Shown here: positions 37,282 to 46,100 of the stretch, in pieces
Layout: the number at the start of each line of letters is the position of its first letter
How positions within the stretch are numbered: the stretch's first letter is position 1
NCBI GenBank assembly: GCA_029254025.1
Contig: JAQWYK010000047.1
Location: 1 to 64,000, forward strand
Origin: Crocinitomicaceae bacterium
Lineage (GTDB): Bacteria > Bacteroidota > Bacteroidia > Flavobacteriales_D > Crocinitomicaceae
DNA length: 64,000 nucleotides
Direction of reading: 5' to 3'
The notes under the pieces: generated by a model
Told to the model about the DNA's origin: nothing
The model's database searches: none
The model's input: the letters and a program-made list of their open reading frames with translations, nothing else
Made by a program: the position numbers and the translations under genes

Positions 37282-37292
37282 GGGGGGGGGGG
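37282..37292 (+). repeat. Homopolymeric G tract (G11)
   Basis: Eleven consecutive G lie between the rnd stop codon and the next lipoprotein gene, about 70 bp before its ATG. Such runs are prone to slippage in replication and to sequencing error. Confidence 0.9.
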
Positions 37293-37360
37293 ATTTTACT
37301 TGGTAAAAACACAACCTTTTGGAATTTACTTTCGTATATTAGACACGAAATTCTTTTGTT

Positions 37361-37981
37361 ATGAAATATTTTAATCTAGTTGTTGCAATTTCATTATTAC
37401 TTGTTTTTAACTCGTGTATTGAGCATGAAGTCATCCCACCTCCAAAGCCAGTGGTTGAATTGGAATGTTCTTTCTCAGCAACAGTTGATGGCACTCCTTA
37501 TAGTCTTGTTATGGACGTAAATGGCATGTATTGCGAATCAACTAAGTCAAAAGAGATTAATCCTTCTCCTCAACCTTCTACAGCAACCTACAATGCCACA
37601 ATGAAGAGTGATGTTCAGTTGGACTTTGTTCAAATTTCACTCGGTAAATTAAATTTTAACGCAGATGTGGATGCGGATCCTTCTTTAGAGCAGTTTACAA
37701 CATTCTTTAATGCCAATGCCAATCCTGATTATTCTCTTGGGGCAAACACAGGAGTGGAAGTAGTTTTTAGAGATGCTGCAGGAAATGTTTGGTATAGCGA
37801 TCCCTCTTCAACAGATCCGCTAACTTTCTCATTTACTTCATTAGTTCAGGAGTCGGATGAGTCAGGAGATTACATGAAGTTTCAAGCTGCATTCACTTGT
37901 ACGATGGTAGACGACTTGGTAACCCCAACTACCTCATTGACGGTAGAAAATGCAGTCTTCATAGCACATTTCAAACGCTAA
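37361..37981 (+). CDS. Lipoprotein of unknown function
   Basis: A 206-residue lipoprotein with signal peptide and lipobox (VFNSC, Cys about 19), then a proline-rich stretch (PPPKP) and a beta-rich domain of about 175 residues opening ECSFSATVDGTPYSL. I do not recognise a named family. It probably sits on a membrane facing outward. It is monocistronic: a G11 tract and about 80 bp lie upstream and a strong terminator lies downstream. Confidence 0.7.
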   Translation: MKYFNLVVAISLLLVFNSCIEHEVIPPPKPVVELECSFSATVDGTPYSLVMDVNGMYCESTKSKEINPSPQPSTATYNATMKSDVQLDFVQISLGKLNFNADVDADPSLEQFTTFFNANANPDYSLGANTGVEVVFRDAAGNVWYSDPSSTDPLTFSFTSLVQESDESGDYMKFQAAFTCTMVDDLVTPTTSLTVENAVFIAHFKR

Positions 37982-38033
37982 TGCAATCTAGTCATCTCAA
38001 TAAGAGATATTAAGATGCTATAATCAAAGTATT

Positions 38034-38073
38034 AAGTTGGTCAAAATCTATTGTTTTGACCAACTTTTTTTTT
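38034..38073 (+). terminator. Intrinsic terminator after the lipoprotein gene
   Basis: A perfect 13-bp stem (38034-38046 with 38054-38066), a 7-nt loop and a run of nine T. The longer frame of the next gene begins inside it, which argues for the later start at 38101. Confidence 0.95.
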
Positions 38074-38100
38074 AACTTCCCCGAAAATGTATTGACTTAC

Positions 38101-38799
38101 ATGGCTGATAGACTCAAAATTGCGATTCTCGGAGATTTCAACTTCACGTACAATGCACATCATGCAACGAATTTAGCTATTGAGCATTCGAAGAACCTAT
38201 TAGACATTGAAGTGAATACATATTGGTTGAGGATTCACGAGGCAGCCAGTTTAAAGCCACATCAATTTGCGAATTATGATGGCTTATTTGTAGCACCCGG
38301 TCCTTTCGAAAACATGTTTTTTGTTTCTGGTGTGTTAGATGCAGCAATTCAATCGAGAGTTCCGTTGTTGATTACGGGAGATGCCTACAAAGTCTTTATC
38401 GAAATCTTGATTGCCCATAACAATCTGAATTCGAATAACGAGAAATTGATTTCAGATAATCTATCTCCTTATGACAGTTTTGAGCGAATTGATGTATTTC
38501 CCGTTTCCAAAGAATTGGAAAAAATGTATAACGGAATTGCACGTGTGGAACTTTCGTCTTCGCGCTTTTCATTGTATCCACAATTGTTAGACTACTTGAA
38601 ACGGGAGGTGTTGGATATTGAAGGAGTGAATCAATTTGATGATCCCGATATTGTAAGCCTTCGTAAGCATGTCTTTTGTGTGGCAAGCATGAGCCTTCCG
38701 CAAATATGTAGTACCAGAGAAATGCCACATCCCCTCATTAGTTCTTTTCTGAATTTCGCATCACAAATGGATATGCTTAAAGAGGAAAAAGCTGGTTAG
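38101..38799 (+). CDS. Glutamine amidotransferase-like protein (CTP synthase C-terminal related) lacking the nucleophile Cys
   Basis: A 232-residue class I amidotransferase-fold protein. The opening KIAILGDFN, the YDGLFVAPGPFENM strand and turn, and the ending SLPQICSTREMPHPLISSFLNFA resemble proteins named CTP synthase C-terminal region-related. In those the nucleophile elbow reads about TCGGFQH, or has selenocysteine. Here the aligned stretch is ITGDAYK (91-97), with Gly 93 in the nucleophile position. It is therefore probably not a glutaminase and may bind a ligand or be a relic. The frame from 38056 is rejected because it starts in a terminator. It converges on rnhA with 6 bp between stops. 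Confidence 0.65.
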   Translation: MADRLKIAILGDFNFTYNAHHATNLAIEHSKNLLDIEVNTYWLRIHEAASLKPHQFANYDGLFVAPGPFENMFFVSGVLDAAIQSRVPLLITGDAYKVFIEILIAHNNLNSNNEKLISDNLSPYDSFERIDVFPVSKELEKMYNGIARVELSSSRFSLYPQLLDYLKREVLDIEGVNQFDDPDIVSLRKHVFCVASMSLPQICSTREMPHPLISSFLNFASQMDMLKEEKAG

Positions 38800-38805
38800 T
38801 CTATT

Positions 38806-39282
38806 TTAGAATAAATCGGGGTTTGTTTCTTGTGATTTTTCGTAACCTTCATCTATAAGTAGTTTTTGTCCTTCGGCAGCGTTAACAGCCAATTGATCGC
38901 AACGTTCATTTTCAGGATGCCCAGCATGACCTTTGACCCAAACGAATGTTGGCTTGTATTTGGCATGAAGTGATATATAGCGCTTCCATAAATCAGGATT
39001 CTTCTTTCCTTTGAACCCCTTTTTGTCCCAATCAAAGACCCATCCTTTTTCAACTGCATCTACAACGTACTTCGAGTCGCTATAAATAGTTATGGGGTAT
39101 TTTGTGGAATTCAAGGCCTCTAAAGCAACAATTACAGCTAAGAGTTCCATTCGATTGTTGGTAGTTAATCGAAAACCTTCAGCTAATTCTTTTTCTTTTC
39201 CTTGAAAACGTAGGATGGCTCCGTATCCTCCATTACCCGGGTTCCCTTTAGCAGCGCCGTCTGTGAAGATTTCGATTTTCAT
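38806..39282 (-). CDS. rnhA: Ribonuclease HI
   Basis: A 158-residue RNase HI that cleaves RNA in RNA-DNA hybrids. The catalytic set is intact: Asp 8 (FTDGAAKGNPG), Glu 46 (NNRMELLAV), Asp 69 (YSDSKYVV), His 119 (GHAGHPENE) and Asp 129 (CDQLA). The basic handle (KKGFKGKKNPDLWKR) is present. The frame extends 28 codons upstream into the neighbouring pspC remnant; the ATG at 39282 gives the normal N-terminus. Confidence 0.96.
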   Translation of the reverse strand: MKIEIFTDGAAKGNPGNGGYGAILRFQGKEKELAEGFRLTTNNRMELLAVIVALEALNSTKYPITIYSDSKYVVDAVEKGWVFDWDKKGFKGKKNPDLWKRYISLHAKYKPTFVWVKGHAGHPENERCDQLAVNAAEGQKLLIDEGYEKSQETNPDLF

Positions 39283-39919
39283 ATGCGTAAAGATAAAAAA
39301 ATACTTAGACGATATTTGCAGAATATTTTCACATGAATCTGGTGCGCTGGAGATTATGGAAGACATTGAATCTCAGATTGCAGAGCTTTTTCATGAGCGA
39401 CTCGGTCAATTTAGACAAGAAGTGACTGATGTTGATGTGGAAGAGATAATTGTACTAATGAGAGAGCCCCGCGATTATGCACTGGAAGAGTTTGAGTAGG
39501 ATGATTTGCTATTCATTGATAGGGATTCTGTGTATTTTTTTGCAGCTTCTGTTTCAATCATTCGAGATGGATCGCTTTCGGAGTTTGAAATTTCGATGCA
39601 AAAAATCAGTAATGGACCGACTGGAAAGAAAGCGGTGGAATATGCATAAGCTATAGGTTACAACTGCAATTTAGTCGGAAACGAGTTGTATCTACCCAGT
39701 TATTATTCCTTTCCTATTGCAGATAAGATACACGGTCAGCGCGTTGTTCTTGAAGTGCGAGTGCCTGAGGATAAGTATATTATTATGAAGAATTATGACG
39801 ATGATTTTCATGGAGAGGTGCGCACAAAATCAATGCGGCGAGTTGAGGATGAAAGCAAGTGGCGCGTCTGGACGACCAAACAAGATGAAGTTGCTGATTC
39901 AGTTACTGAGAAGGACTAA
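39280..39919 (+). pseudogene. Decayed PspC-type gene, 5'-truncated with internal deletion and two stops
   Basis: One continuous frame runs from about 39280 to the TAA after 39919, interrupted by TAG at 39497-39499 and TAA at 39647-39649. The first block (IKKYLDDICRIFSHESGALEIMEDIESQIAELFHERL...) is the N-terminal module of Bacteroidota PspC proteins. The later blocks (VSIIRDGSLSEFEISMQKIS, then IHGQRVVLEVRVPEDKYIIM) resemble their C-terminal region. The central PspC domain and membrane helices are missing, and the first 30 or so residues have been lost against rnhA. Recognition is by motif memory. It is very unlikely to make a working protein. Confidence 0.7.
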
Positions 39920-39968
39920 GATGTTGCGAATTTCCTGGGGTTAAAGGTGTTTTTTGATTTTTTAACAG

Positions 39969-40016
39969 ACACTTTGGAAACTTTTTGAACAAAAATAGTT
40001 TCCAAAGTGTTTTTTA
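39969..40016. promoter_or_regulatory. Perfect 14-bp inverted repeat upstream of tetR (operator or terminator)
   Basis: ACACTTTGGAAACT (39969-39982) and its exact complement (39997-40010) flank 14 bp. The right arm sits where the -33 box of tetR would be, as expected for a TetR operator. Six T follow the right arm, so it could equally be an intrinsic terminator of the decayed gene upstream. Confidence 0.75.
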
Positions 40017-40020
40017 TTTA

Positions 40021-40028
40021 TAATTTTG
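40021..40028 (+). promoter_or_regulatory. -7 promoter box (TAATTTTG) of the tetR-efflux operon
   Basis: TAATTTTG matches TAnnTTTG and ends seven bases before the tetR ATG at 40036, so the mRNA would have almost no leader. The inverted repeat overlaps the upstream half of this promoter. Confidence 0.6.
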
Positions 40029-40035
40029 CCCGCAA

Positions 40036-40647
40036 ATGGAAGAAAAGCAATTTGAAATAGTTGAAAAATCGGCTCAAGTGTTCTTGAAGTTCGGAGTTCG
40101 GGCTGTAACTATGGATGATTTGGCGCGAGAGCTGGGGATGTCTAAAAAGACAATTTATAAGTTTTTTTCGGATAAGGATGCCTTGATTCGCGCCATCATT
40201 GAGTTTAAAACTCAGGGTGATCGTGAAATATGTCAAATCGCATTTGAGCAGGCGGAGAATGCCATTGATGAAATGATTCGCATTAGTGAATTTATGTCTG
40301 AAATGCTACAAGATGTTCATTCTTCTGTGTTTTTTGACCTACAGAAGTACCATCGAGATGCATGGCAAATAATGGAAGACCATAAAAACACGTTTGTTCG
40401 GAATCAAATCAAACACAATATTGAGCGGGGAATTAAAGAAGGAGTTTATCGTGAAAATAGCGATTCAGATATTCTTTCCAAGGCATATGTGCTTACCATG
40501 GGGACTCTTTTTGATGGATATACTTTTCCTTCGAGTGAATATAAATTTACGACCGTTTTCAATCAAATCATTCGTTTCCAGATACGTGGTTTAGCGAGTG
40601 CAAAAGGGTTGGAATATTTAACTAAACGACTTCAACATGAAATTTAA
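40036..40647 (+). CDS. TetR/AcrR family transcriptional regulator
   Basis: A 203-residue repressor. The N-terminal helix-turn-helix (about 10-55) contains AVTMDDLARELGMSKKTIYKFFSDKDALI; the remaining helices form a ligand-binding and dimerisation domain. It is the first gene of an efflux operon and overlaps the TolC gene by 11 bp. It probably represses its own operon from the perfect inverted repeat at 39969-40010 and is released by a pump substrate; this is inferred from context. Confidence 0.92.
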   Translation: MEEKQFEIVEKSAQVFLKFGVRAVTMDDLARELGMSKKTIYKFFSDKDALIRAIIEFKTQGDREICQIAFEQAENAIDEMIRISEFMSEMLQDVHSSVFFDLQKYHRDAWQIMEDHKNTFVRNQIKHNIERGIKEGVYRENSDSDILSKAYVLTMGTLFDGYTFPSSEYKFTTVFNQIIRFQIRGLASAKGLEYLTKRLQHEI

Positions 40648-41968
40648 ATTTAAGACAACGTTCTTAGTATTGACGTTCGTCATCCCAGCAGTAAATGCCC
40701 AGAACTTTACATTGTTTGAGGCCCAAAATTATACTTTAGAGAATGCGGAGCAAATCAAAAATGCTGCTATTGATGTGGAGATTGCTCAAAAGAAAGTTGT
40801 AGAAACTAGAGCAATGGGCCTACCTCAGATAAACGCAGAAGGCAACTTTAATCACTTTGTTAACCTGCCGGTTCAAGTCGTCGATGGTGCCTTTATAGGG
40901 CAGCCTGGAACGCTGGTAAGCTTTCGCGCAGGAACGGATTATTCAATGAACGGTGGTGTTGCGGTGAATCAGCTAATTTTTGATGGTTCTTATTTAGTGG
41001 GATTACAGGTTTCTAAATTCTATAAGGAGTTTGTTGCTTCGAATGCCGATTTGACCAAAGAACAAGTGCTCACCAATGTTACAAAGGCCTATCAGCTTGC
41101 TTTGGTGAGCCGTGAGAATATGCGCTTCATGGATTCGTTAGTTACCTCTACTGAGGAACTACTTGAAAAACAACGTGAATTGCTCGCATTAGACTTGATC
41201 ATTCAAGAAGATGTCGACCAAATTAATTACGCCTATATCACAGCAAAGACGAATCAAGTCAATGCGAAGTATCAATACGAAAATGCGCTATCATTTTTAA
41301 AAATGGCAATGGCTTACCCAATGGAGAATTCAATTGAATTGATGGATAATCTAGAAGGTCTTCTTTCAGAAGCTGTTGCTGTATCCTCCGCTGAAAACGG
41401 CGTGGAGGCGAACATTCAATTACATGTGTTAAACAAACGGTTGGAATTGTCACGGTATGAGTTGAAAAATGCAAAGTTTGCCAACCTTCCTTCATTAGGA
41501 GCCTTTTTTCAGCATAAATATGATGCATACAGAAATGAATTCGATTTCTTTGATAGTAGTGGTGATTGGTTTGAACAAACCTTTGTGGGAGTTCGCTTGA
41601 GTGTGCCTATTTTTTCAAGCGGCGCAAGATGGTCGCGCACTCAACAAGCGCAATTGGAAATTGAAAAGCGAGAGTTTGAAATCAACGAATATAAGCGTTC
41701 ATTGCAGTTGCATGAAATTCAATACACGAACGACCTAAAATCTGCGATTGATAAACTTGCGTTGCAACAAGAAAATGTAAAGCTAGCATCTACTATTTAT
41801 AACAACGCCTTATTGCGTTCTGAAATTGGAAAAGAAAATAGTTTTATGGTCACTCAGAAATACACGCAAGTAATTACTGCTCAGGCACAATATTTAGGGG
41901 CTATGGTAGATGTGTTTAATGCTCGATTAAACATGGATAAGTTGTACAATAATATAATTCAGAAGTAA
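40637..41968 (+). CDS. TolC family outer membrane efflux protein
   Basis: A 443-residue outer-membrane channel subunit. Signal peptide 1-21 (VNAQ), then two repeats of long coiled-coil helices typical of the OEP family (about 35-230 and 260-440). Conserved features include AQNYTLENAEQIKNAAIDVEIAQKKV and LSVPIFSSGARWSR. It forms the exit duct for the pump encoded by the next two genes. Its start overlaps tetR by 11 bp. Confidence 0.93.
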   Translation: MKFKFKTTFLVLTFVIPAVNAQNFTLFEAQNYTLENAEQIKNAAIDVEIAQKKVVETRAMGLPQINAEGNFNHFVNLPVQVVDGAFIGQPGTLVSFRAGTDYSMNGGVAVNQLIFDGSYLVGLQVSKFYKEFVASNADLTKEQVLTNVTKAYQLALVSRENMRFMDSLVTSTEELLEKQRELLALDLIIQEDVDQINYAYITAKTNQVNAKYQYENALSFLKMAMAYPMENSIELMDNLEGLLSEAVAVSSAENGVEANIQLHVLNKRLELSRYELKNAKFANLPSLGAFFQHKYDAYRNEFDFFDSSGDWFEQTFVGVRLSVPIFSSGARWSRTQQAQLEIEKREFEINEYKRSLQLHEIQYTNDLKSAIDKLALQQENVKLASTIYNNALLRSEIGKENSFMVTQKYTQVITAQAQYLGAMVDVFNARLNMDKLYNNIIQK

Positions 41969-41979
41969 CACAAGTAGAA

Positions 41980-43095
41980 ATGATAAAATCAGTTAGTTTA
42001 ATCGCGTTGGCAGGGTTGTTTTTGATGGGGTGTGGTCCTCAATCGGAACTGGATAAATTAAAAGACAAGAAGTCAAAATTAAAAGCTGAATTGGCAGAAA
42101 TTGATATTGCCATTCAAGCTTTGGATACGACTTCAGTACCAACTTTTCCATTAGTAGGACTTTCAGCTGTGACCAATCAATCATTTGAACATCAAATCAG
42201 TGTTCAGGGTTCGGTAGAGACGGATAAGAATGTAATGATTAACTCTGAAATGAGTGGTGTTATTCAAAAAATTCATGTGAAAGAAGGTCAATCCGTAAGA
42301 TCAGGTCAATCATTGGCTACGATAGATGCAGAGATTTTGAATAGCAATATCAAAGAACTGGAGAATCAACTTGAGTTTGCGTCGTATTCACTGGAGAAGC
42401 AAGAGGAACTGAAAGCAAAGAATCTTGGTACGGAGTTCGAGTACAAACAAGTCTTGAATCAAGTAAATGCATTGAAGGCTCAGTTAGAGACTCTTACGAA
42501 ACAACGCAATAAATCTGTAGTTACCGCTCCATTCGACGGTGTTGTGGATCAAATCTTCCCAAAAGAAGGAGAAATTACTGGGCCTCAACAACCCCTGTTA
42601 CGTATTGTAAATAATAAAGAAGTGAGAATAACTGCTGATATATCTGAACGTCATTATCGCACTGTAGGAGTAGGGTCTGAGGTTAAAGTTTTTATCCCAA
42701 CATTACTTGATACATTCAACTTACAAATTACGAATGTCGGGAATTACATCCATCCAACAAACAGAACTTTTCGTGTTCGGGCGAATATTTCGAACAATGA
42801 ACGTATGCTGCCAAATATGTTGGCTCAGTTAATCATTACAGACCTAACTATCGATTCTGCTCAAGTGGTTCCATCTGAGGCTGTCATGAAATCACAGCTT
42901 AATGAGGACTATTTATTTGTTGCCGATAAACAAGGAGAAAATTACGTGTTGCGAAAAGTAATTGTTGAAGTTCTTAGTAAGCACGACGGTAGCGCTGCAG
43001 TAGTGCCCATCAACGGGGTGATTAAGGCTGGTGACCAAGTGGTAACTGAAGGTGGTCGCGGTGTATCTGAAAATGAAGTGGTAAGGACATTTTAA
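41980..43095 (+). CDS. RND efflux periplasmic adaptor (membrane fusion) lipoprotein
   Basis: A 371-residue adaptor. Signal peptide with lipobox (LFLMGC, Cys about 18), a short coiled-coil near 25-50, a lipoyl/barrel-sandwich pair (VQGSVETDKNVMINSEMSGVIQKIHVKEGQSV and VVTAPFDGVVDQIFPKEGEITG), a helical hairpin between them, and a beta-barrel domain after 215. It links the RND pump to TolC. It is 11 bp after the TolC gene and 12 bp before the pump gene. Confidence 0.94.
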   Translation: MIKSVSLIALAGLFLMGCGPQSELDKLKDKKSKLKAELAEIDIAIQALDTTSVPTFPLVGLSAVTNQSFEHQISVQGSVETDKNVMINSEMSGVIQKIHVKEGQSVRSGQSLATIDAEILNSNIKELENQLEFASYSLEKQEELKAKNLGTEFEYKQVLNQVNALKAQLETLTKQRNKSVVTAPFDGVVDQIFPKEGEITGPQQPLLRIVNNKEVRITADISERHYRTVGVGSEVKVFIPTLLDTFNLQITNVGNYIHPTNRTFRVRANISNNERMLPNMLAQLIITDLTIDSAQVVPSEAVMKSQLNEDYLFVADKQGENYVLRKVIVEVLSKHDGSAAVVPINGVIKAGDQVVTEGGRGVSENEVVRTF

Positions 43096-43107
43096 TCCGA
43101 AGAAATA

Positions 43108-46100
43108 ATGGATAATAAAGTAGAAAAGGGATTTGGGCTATCAACATGGTCAGTGAATAACCGTAAAACGGTGTTTCTTATCATGGCAATTATTTTCTTT
43201 GGGGGGATTATGGCCTATCAGTCTATGCCGAAAGAAAATTTCCCCGAATTGCAAATTCCTGAGATATATGTGGGAATAGCAAAGCCAGGGTCGGCTCCTT
43301 CTTATATGTCGGAGAAAATTGCACAGGCCATCGAAAAAGAGGCATCCAGTATAAAATTTGTAGATGAAATCAACTCAACCGCTCAACATGGTTATGTAAC
43401 TATTCGAATTAAGTTTGATTTCAAAATTACGGCGAAAGATGCCTTAACAAAGGTGAAAGATGCAGTAGATCAAGCTCGAGCGAAATCGGATTTTCCAGAA
43501 CTTCCTGTTGAACCAAATATCTTTGAATTAGACCCAAGTCAAATGCCAATTATGAACGTAAACTTAAGCGGGAATAATGCGGGATTGTTAAAGGATATTG
43601 CAGAAATTTTGGAAGATGAAATAGAGGACTTACCAGAGATCAATGAAGTTGATATACGTGGCGTTCAAAAGCAAGAAATGCGCATAGAAGTCGATCGATT
43701 GAAAGCTGAAGCGGTAAATGTTTCGATTTCCGATATCGAACAAGCGGTTCAATCTGAAAATACCACTATTTCGGGAGGAGAAATTCGCATGGATGGATTG
43801 CGCAAAACCATAATGATTGATGGTGAATTCAAAGATGCGGAAGAACTTAAGCGAATCATTGTAAAGCAGGACGACTACATGCCGGTATATCTTCAAGATA
43901 TTGCAAAGGTTTATTTTGGTAATGCTGATACTACGTCATATGCTCGGGAGTTCGGATTACCAGTAGTAATGCTAGATATTAAAAAGCAAGGCGGTGAAAA
44001 CTTATTAGTTGCTGCAGAGAAGATTCGTGAGATTGTAAAACAAGCGAAGAAAGACAACACAATTCCATCGAGTGTTGGGGTTTCTATCACTAATGATCAA
44101 TCGAATCAAACGAGAGATATGGTGTCGAATTTAGAGAATTCAATCATATTCGGAATTCTATTGGTGACTGTGGTATTGCTGTTTTTCTTAGGGGCACGGA
44201 ATGCCATCTTTGTTGGCGTAGCGATTCCTCTTTCTATGTTAATGTCTTTCATGATTTTAGATGCGATGGGAGTAACGCTGAACGTTATCGTTCTCTTCTC
44301 CCTTGTATTAGCACTAGGAATGTTGGTAGATAACGGAATTGTGGTGGTAGAAAATATCTACCGCCTCATGGACGAAGGAATGAATCCCTTTCAAGCTGCG
44401 AAACAAGGAGTAGGTGAAGTAGCTTGGCCGATAATTGCGTCTACGGCTACAACATTAGCTGCTTTTATTCCTTTGGCGATTTGGCCAGGAATTATGGGGG
44501 AATTTATGAAGTATTTACCCATTACATTAATGATTGTTTTGGGGTCATCTTTATTCGTTGCCTTAGTTATCAATCCTGTATTGACAGCTTTGTACATGAC
44601 CACGACTCCTTCTGTCCCTCGCAAACGGAGGGGTTCTGTTACTTCTGTCGTATTTATTGCCATTGGTGCATTGATCGCCCCAACGATAAATGTTACTTTG
44701 GGGAACTTGATTATTCTTACGGGGATAGTTACATTATTGAATTTGTACGTGTTTTTTCCTGGCACAGAGAAATTCCAAAAATCTGTTTTACCAAATTGGG
44801 AGCGTTTTTACCGTCGTTTCTTAACCTATGCGCTAGCGGGTAAGAGACCTGTATTCTTTATTTTAGGAACATTTGGTTTATTAATTTTTTCGTTTGTGTT
44901 AATTGGAATTTTTCAACCAAAGGTGGAATTCTTTCCCGTGAATCAGCCCAAATATGCGAATATCTTTATTTCACATCCGATTGGAACGGATATTAAAGTC
45001 ACGAATGCTTCTACTATTCTGTTAGAAGAAGAAGTAAATACAATTTTAGCTCCGTATTTGGCAGATACGGTTGGTAAAACCAAAGAGCAGCAAATCATTC
45101 AATCTATTATTTCTCAAGTGGGTGAGGGTACTTCTGATCCTGCGCAAGGAGTTACAATGGGAAGCACGCCGCATAAAGCCAAAATCACTATTAATTTCGC
45201 GGAATTTGAGCATCGTGATTCCATTAATGCAACAGGTTATCTATTGACGAAGCTGCAAAAAGAATTGAAGGGAAAGCTTCCTGCAGATGTTCAAATTTCA
45301 ATTGAAAAAGATGCTGCTGGACCTCCAACGGGAGCACCAATAAATATCGAAATTAAAGGAAAAGGCGATTACAGAGATTTGATTCTCGAAGCGACAAAAA
45401 TCAAATCATTTCTGGATCGTAAGCGGGTACTGGGGGTTGAAGAGCTGAAGTTAAATGTGGAAGCAACACGTCCTGAGATTCCAATTCTTGTAGATCGAGA
45501 ACAAGCGCGTAAATTAAATACGTCAACCGCTCAGATTGGTATGGCAATTCGAAAAGCGTTACTTGGTCAAGATGTAACAAAATATACGAAAGACGAAGAG
45601 AATTATGATATCGTCGTGCGATTCGAAGAACGTGACCGCTTCGATTTGAATTCGTTATTGGATCAAAAATTAATTTTCCGAAATAATAAAGGACAGTTGT
45701 TAAATATTCCGATTCGAAGTGTTGTAAAAGATCCTCAAGAGAATATTTCATATACAGGTGTAGTCCGAAAAGACCAGGTTCCACTAGTGACAATCTCGTC
45801 TAATGTTATCGAGGGATTCAACGCGAATGAAGTGGTGGATGAATTACGCGGCGTAATGCTAGATTATCAGGACGAAATGGGATTGCCAAATGGGATTACC
45901 TATCAATTTACCGGGCAACAAGATGAACAAGCGAAAGAAATGGCGTTTTTGAGCAAGGCATTGCTGATTGCAGTATTCTTAATTTTGCTGATCATTGTAA
46001 CACAATTCAATTCCTATTCTACACCTGCAATTATTTTGTTTGCTGTAGTTTTATCCTTGATTGGTGTATTCTTAGGGTTGGTGTTAAGTGGACAAACGTT

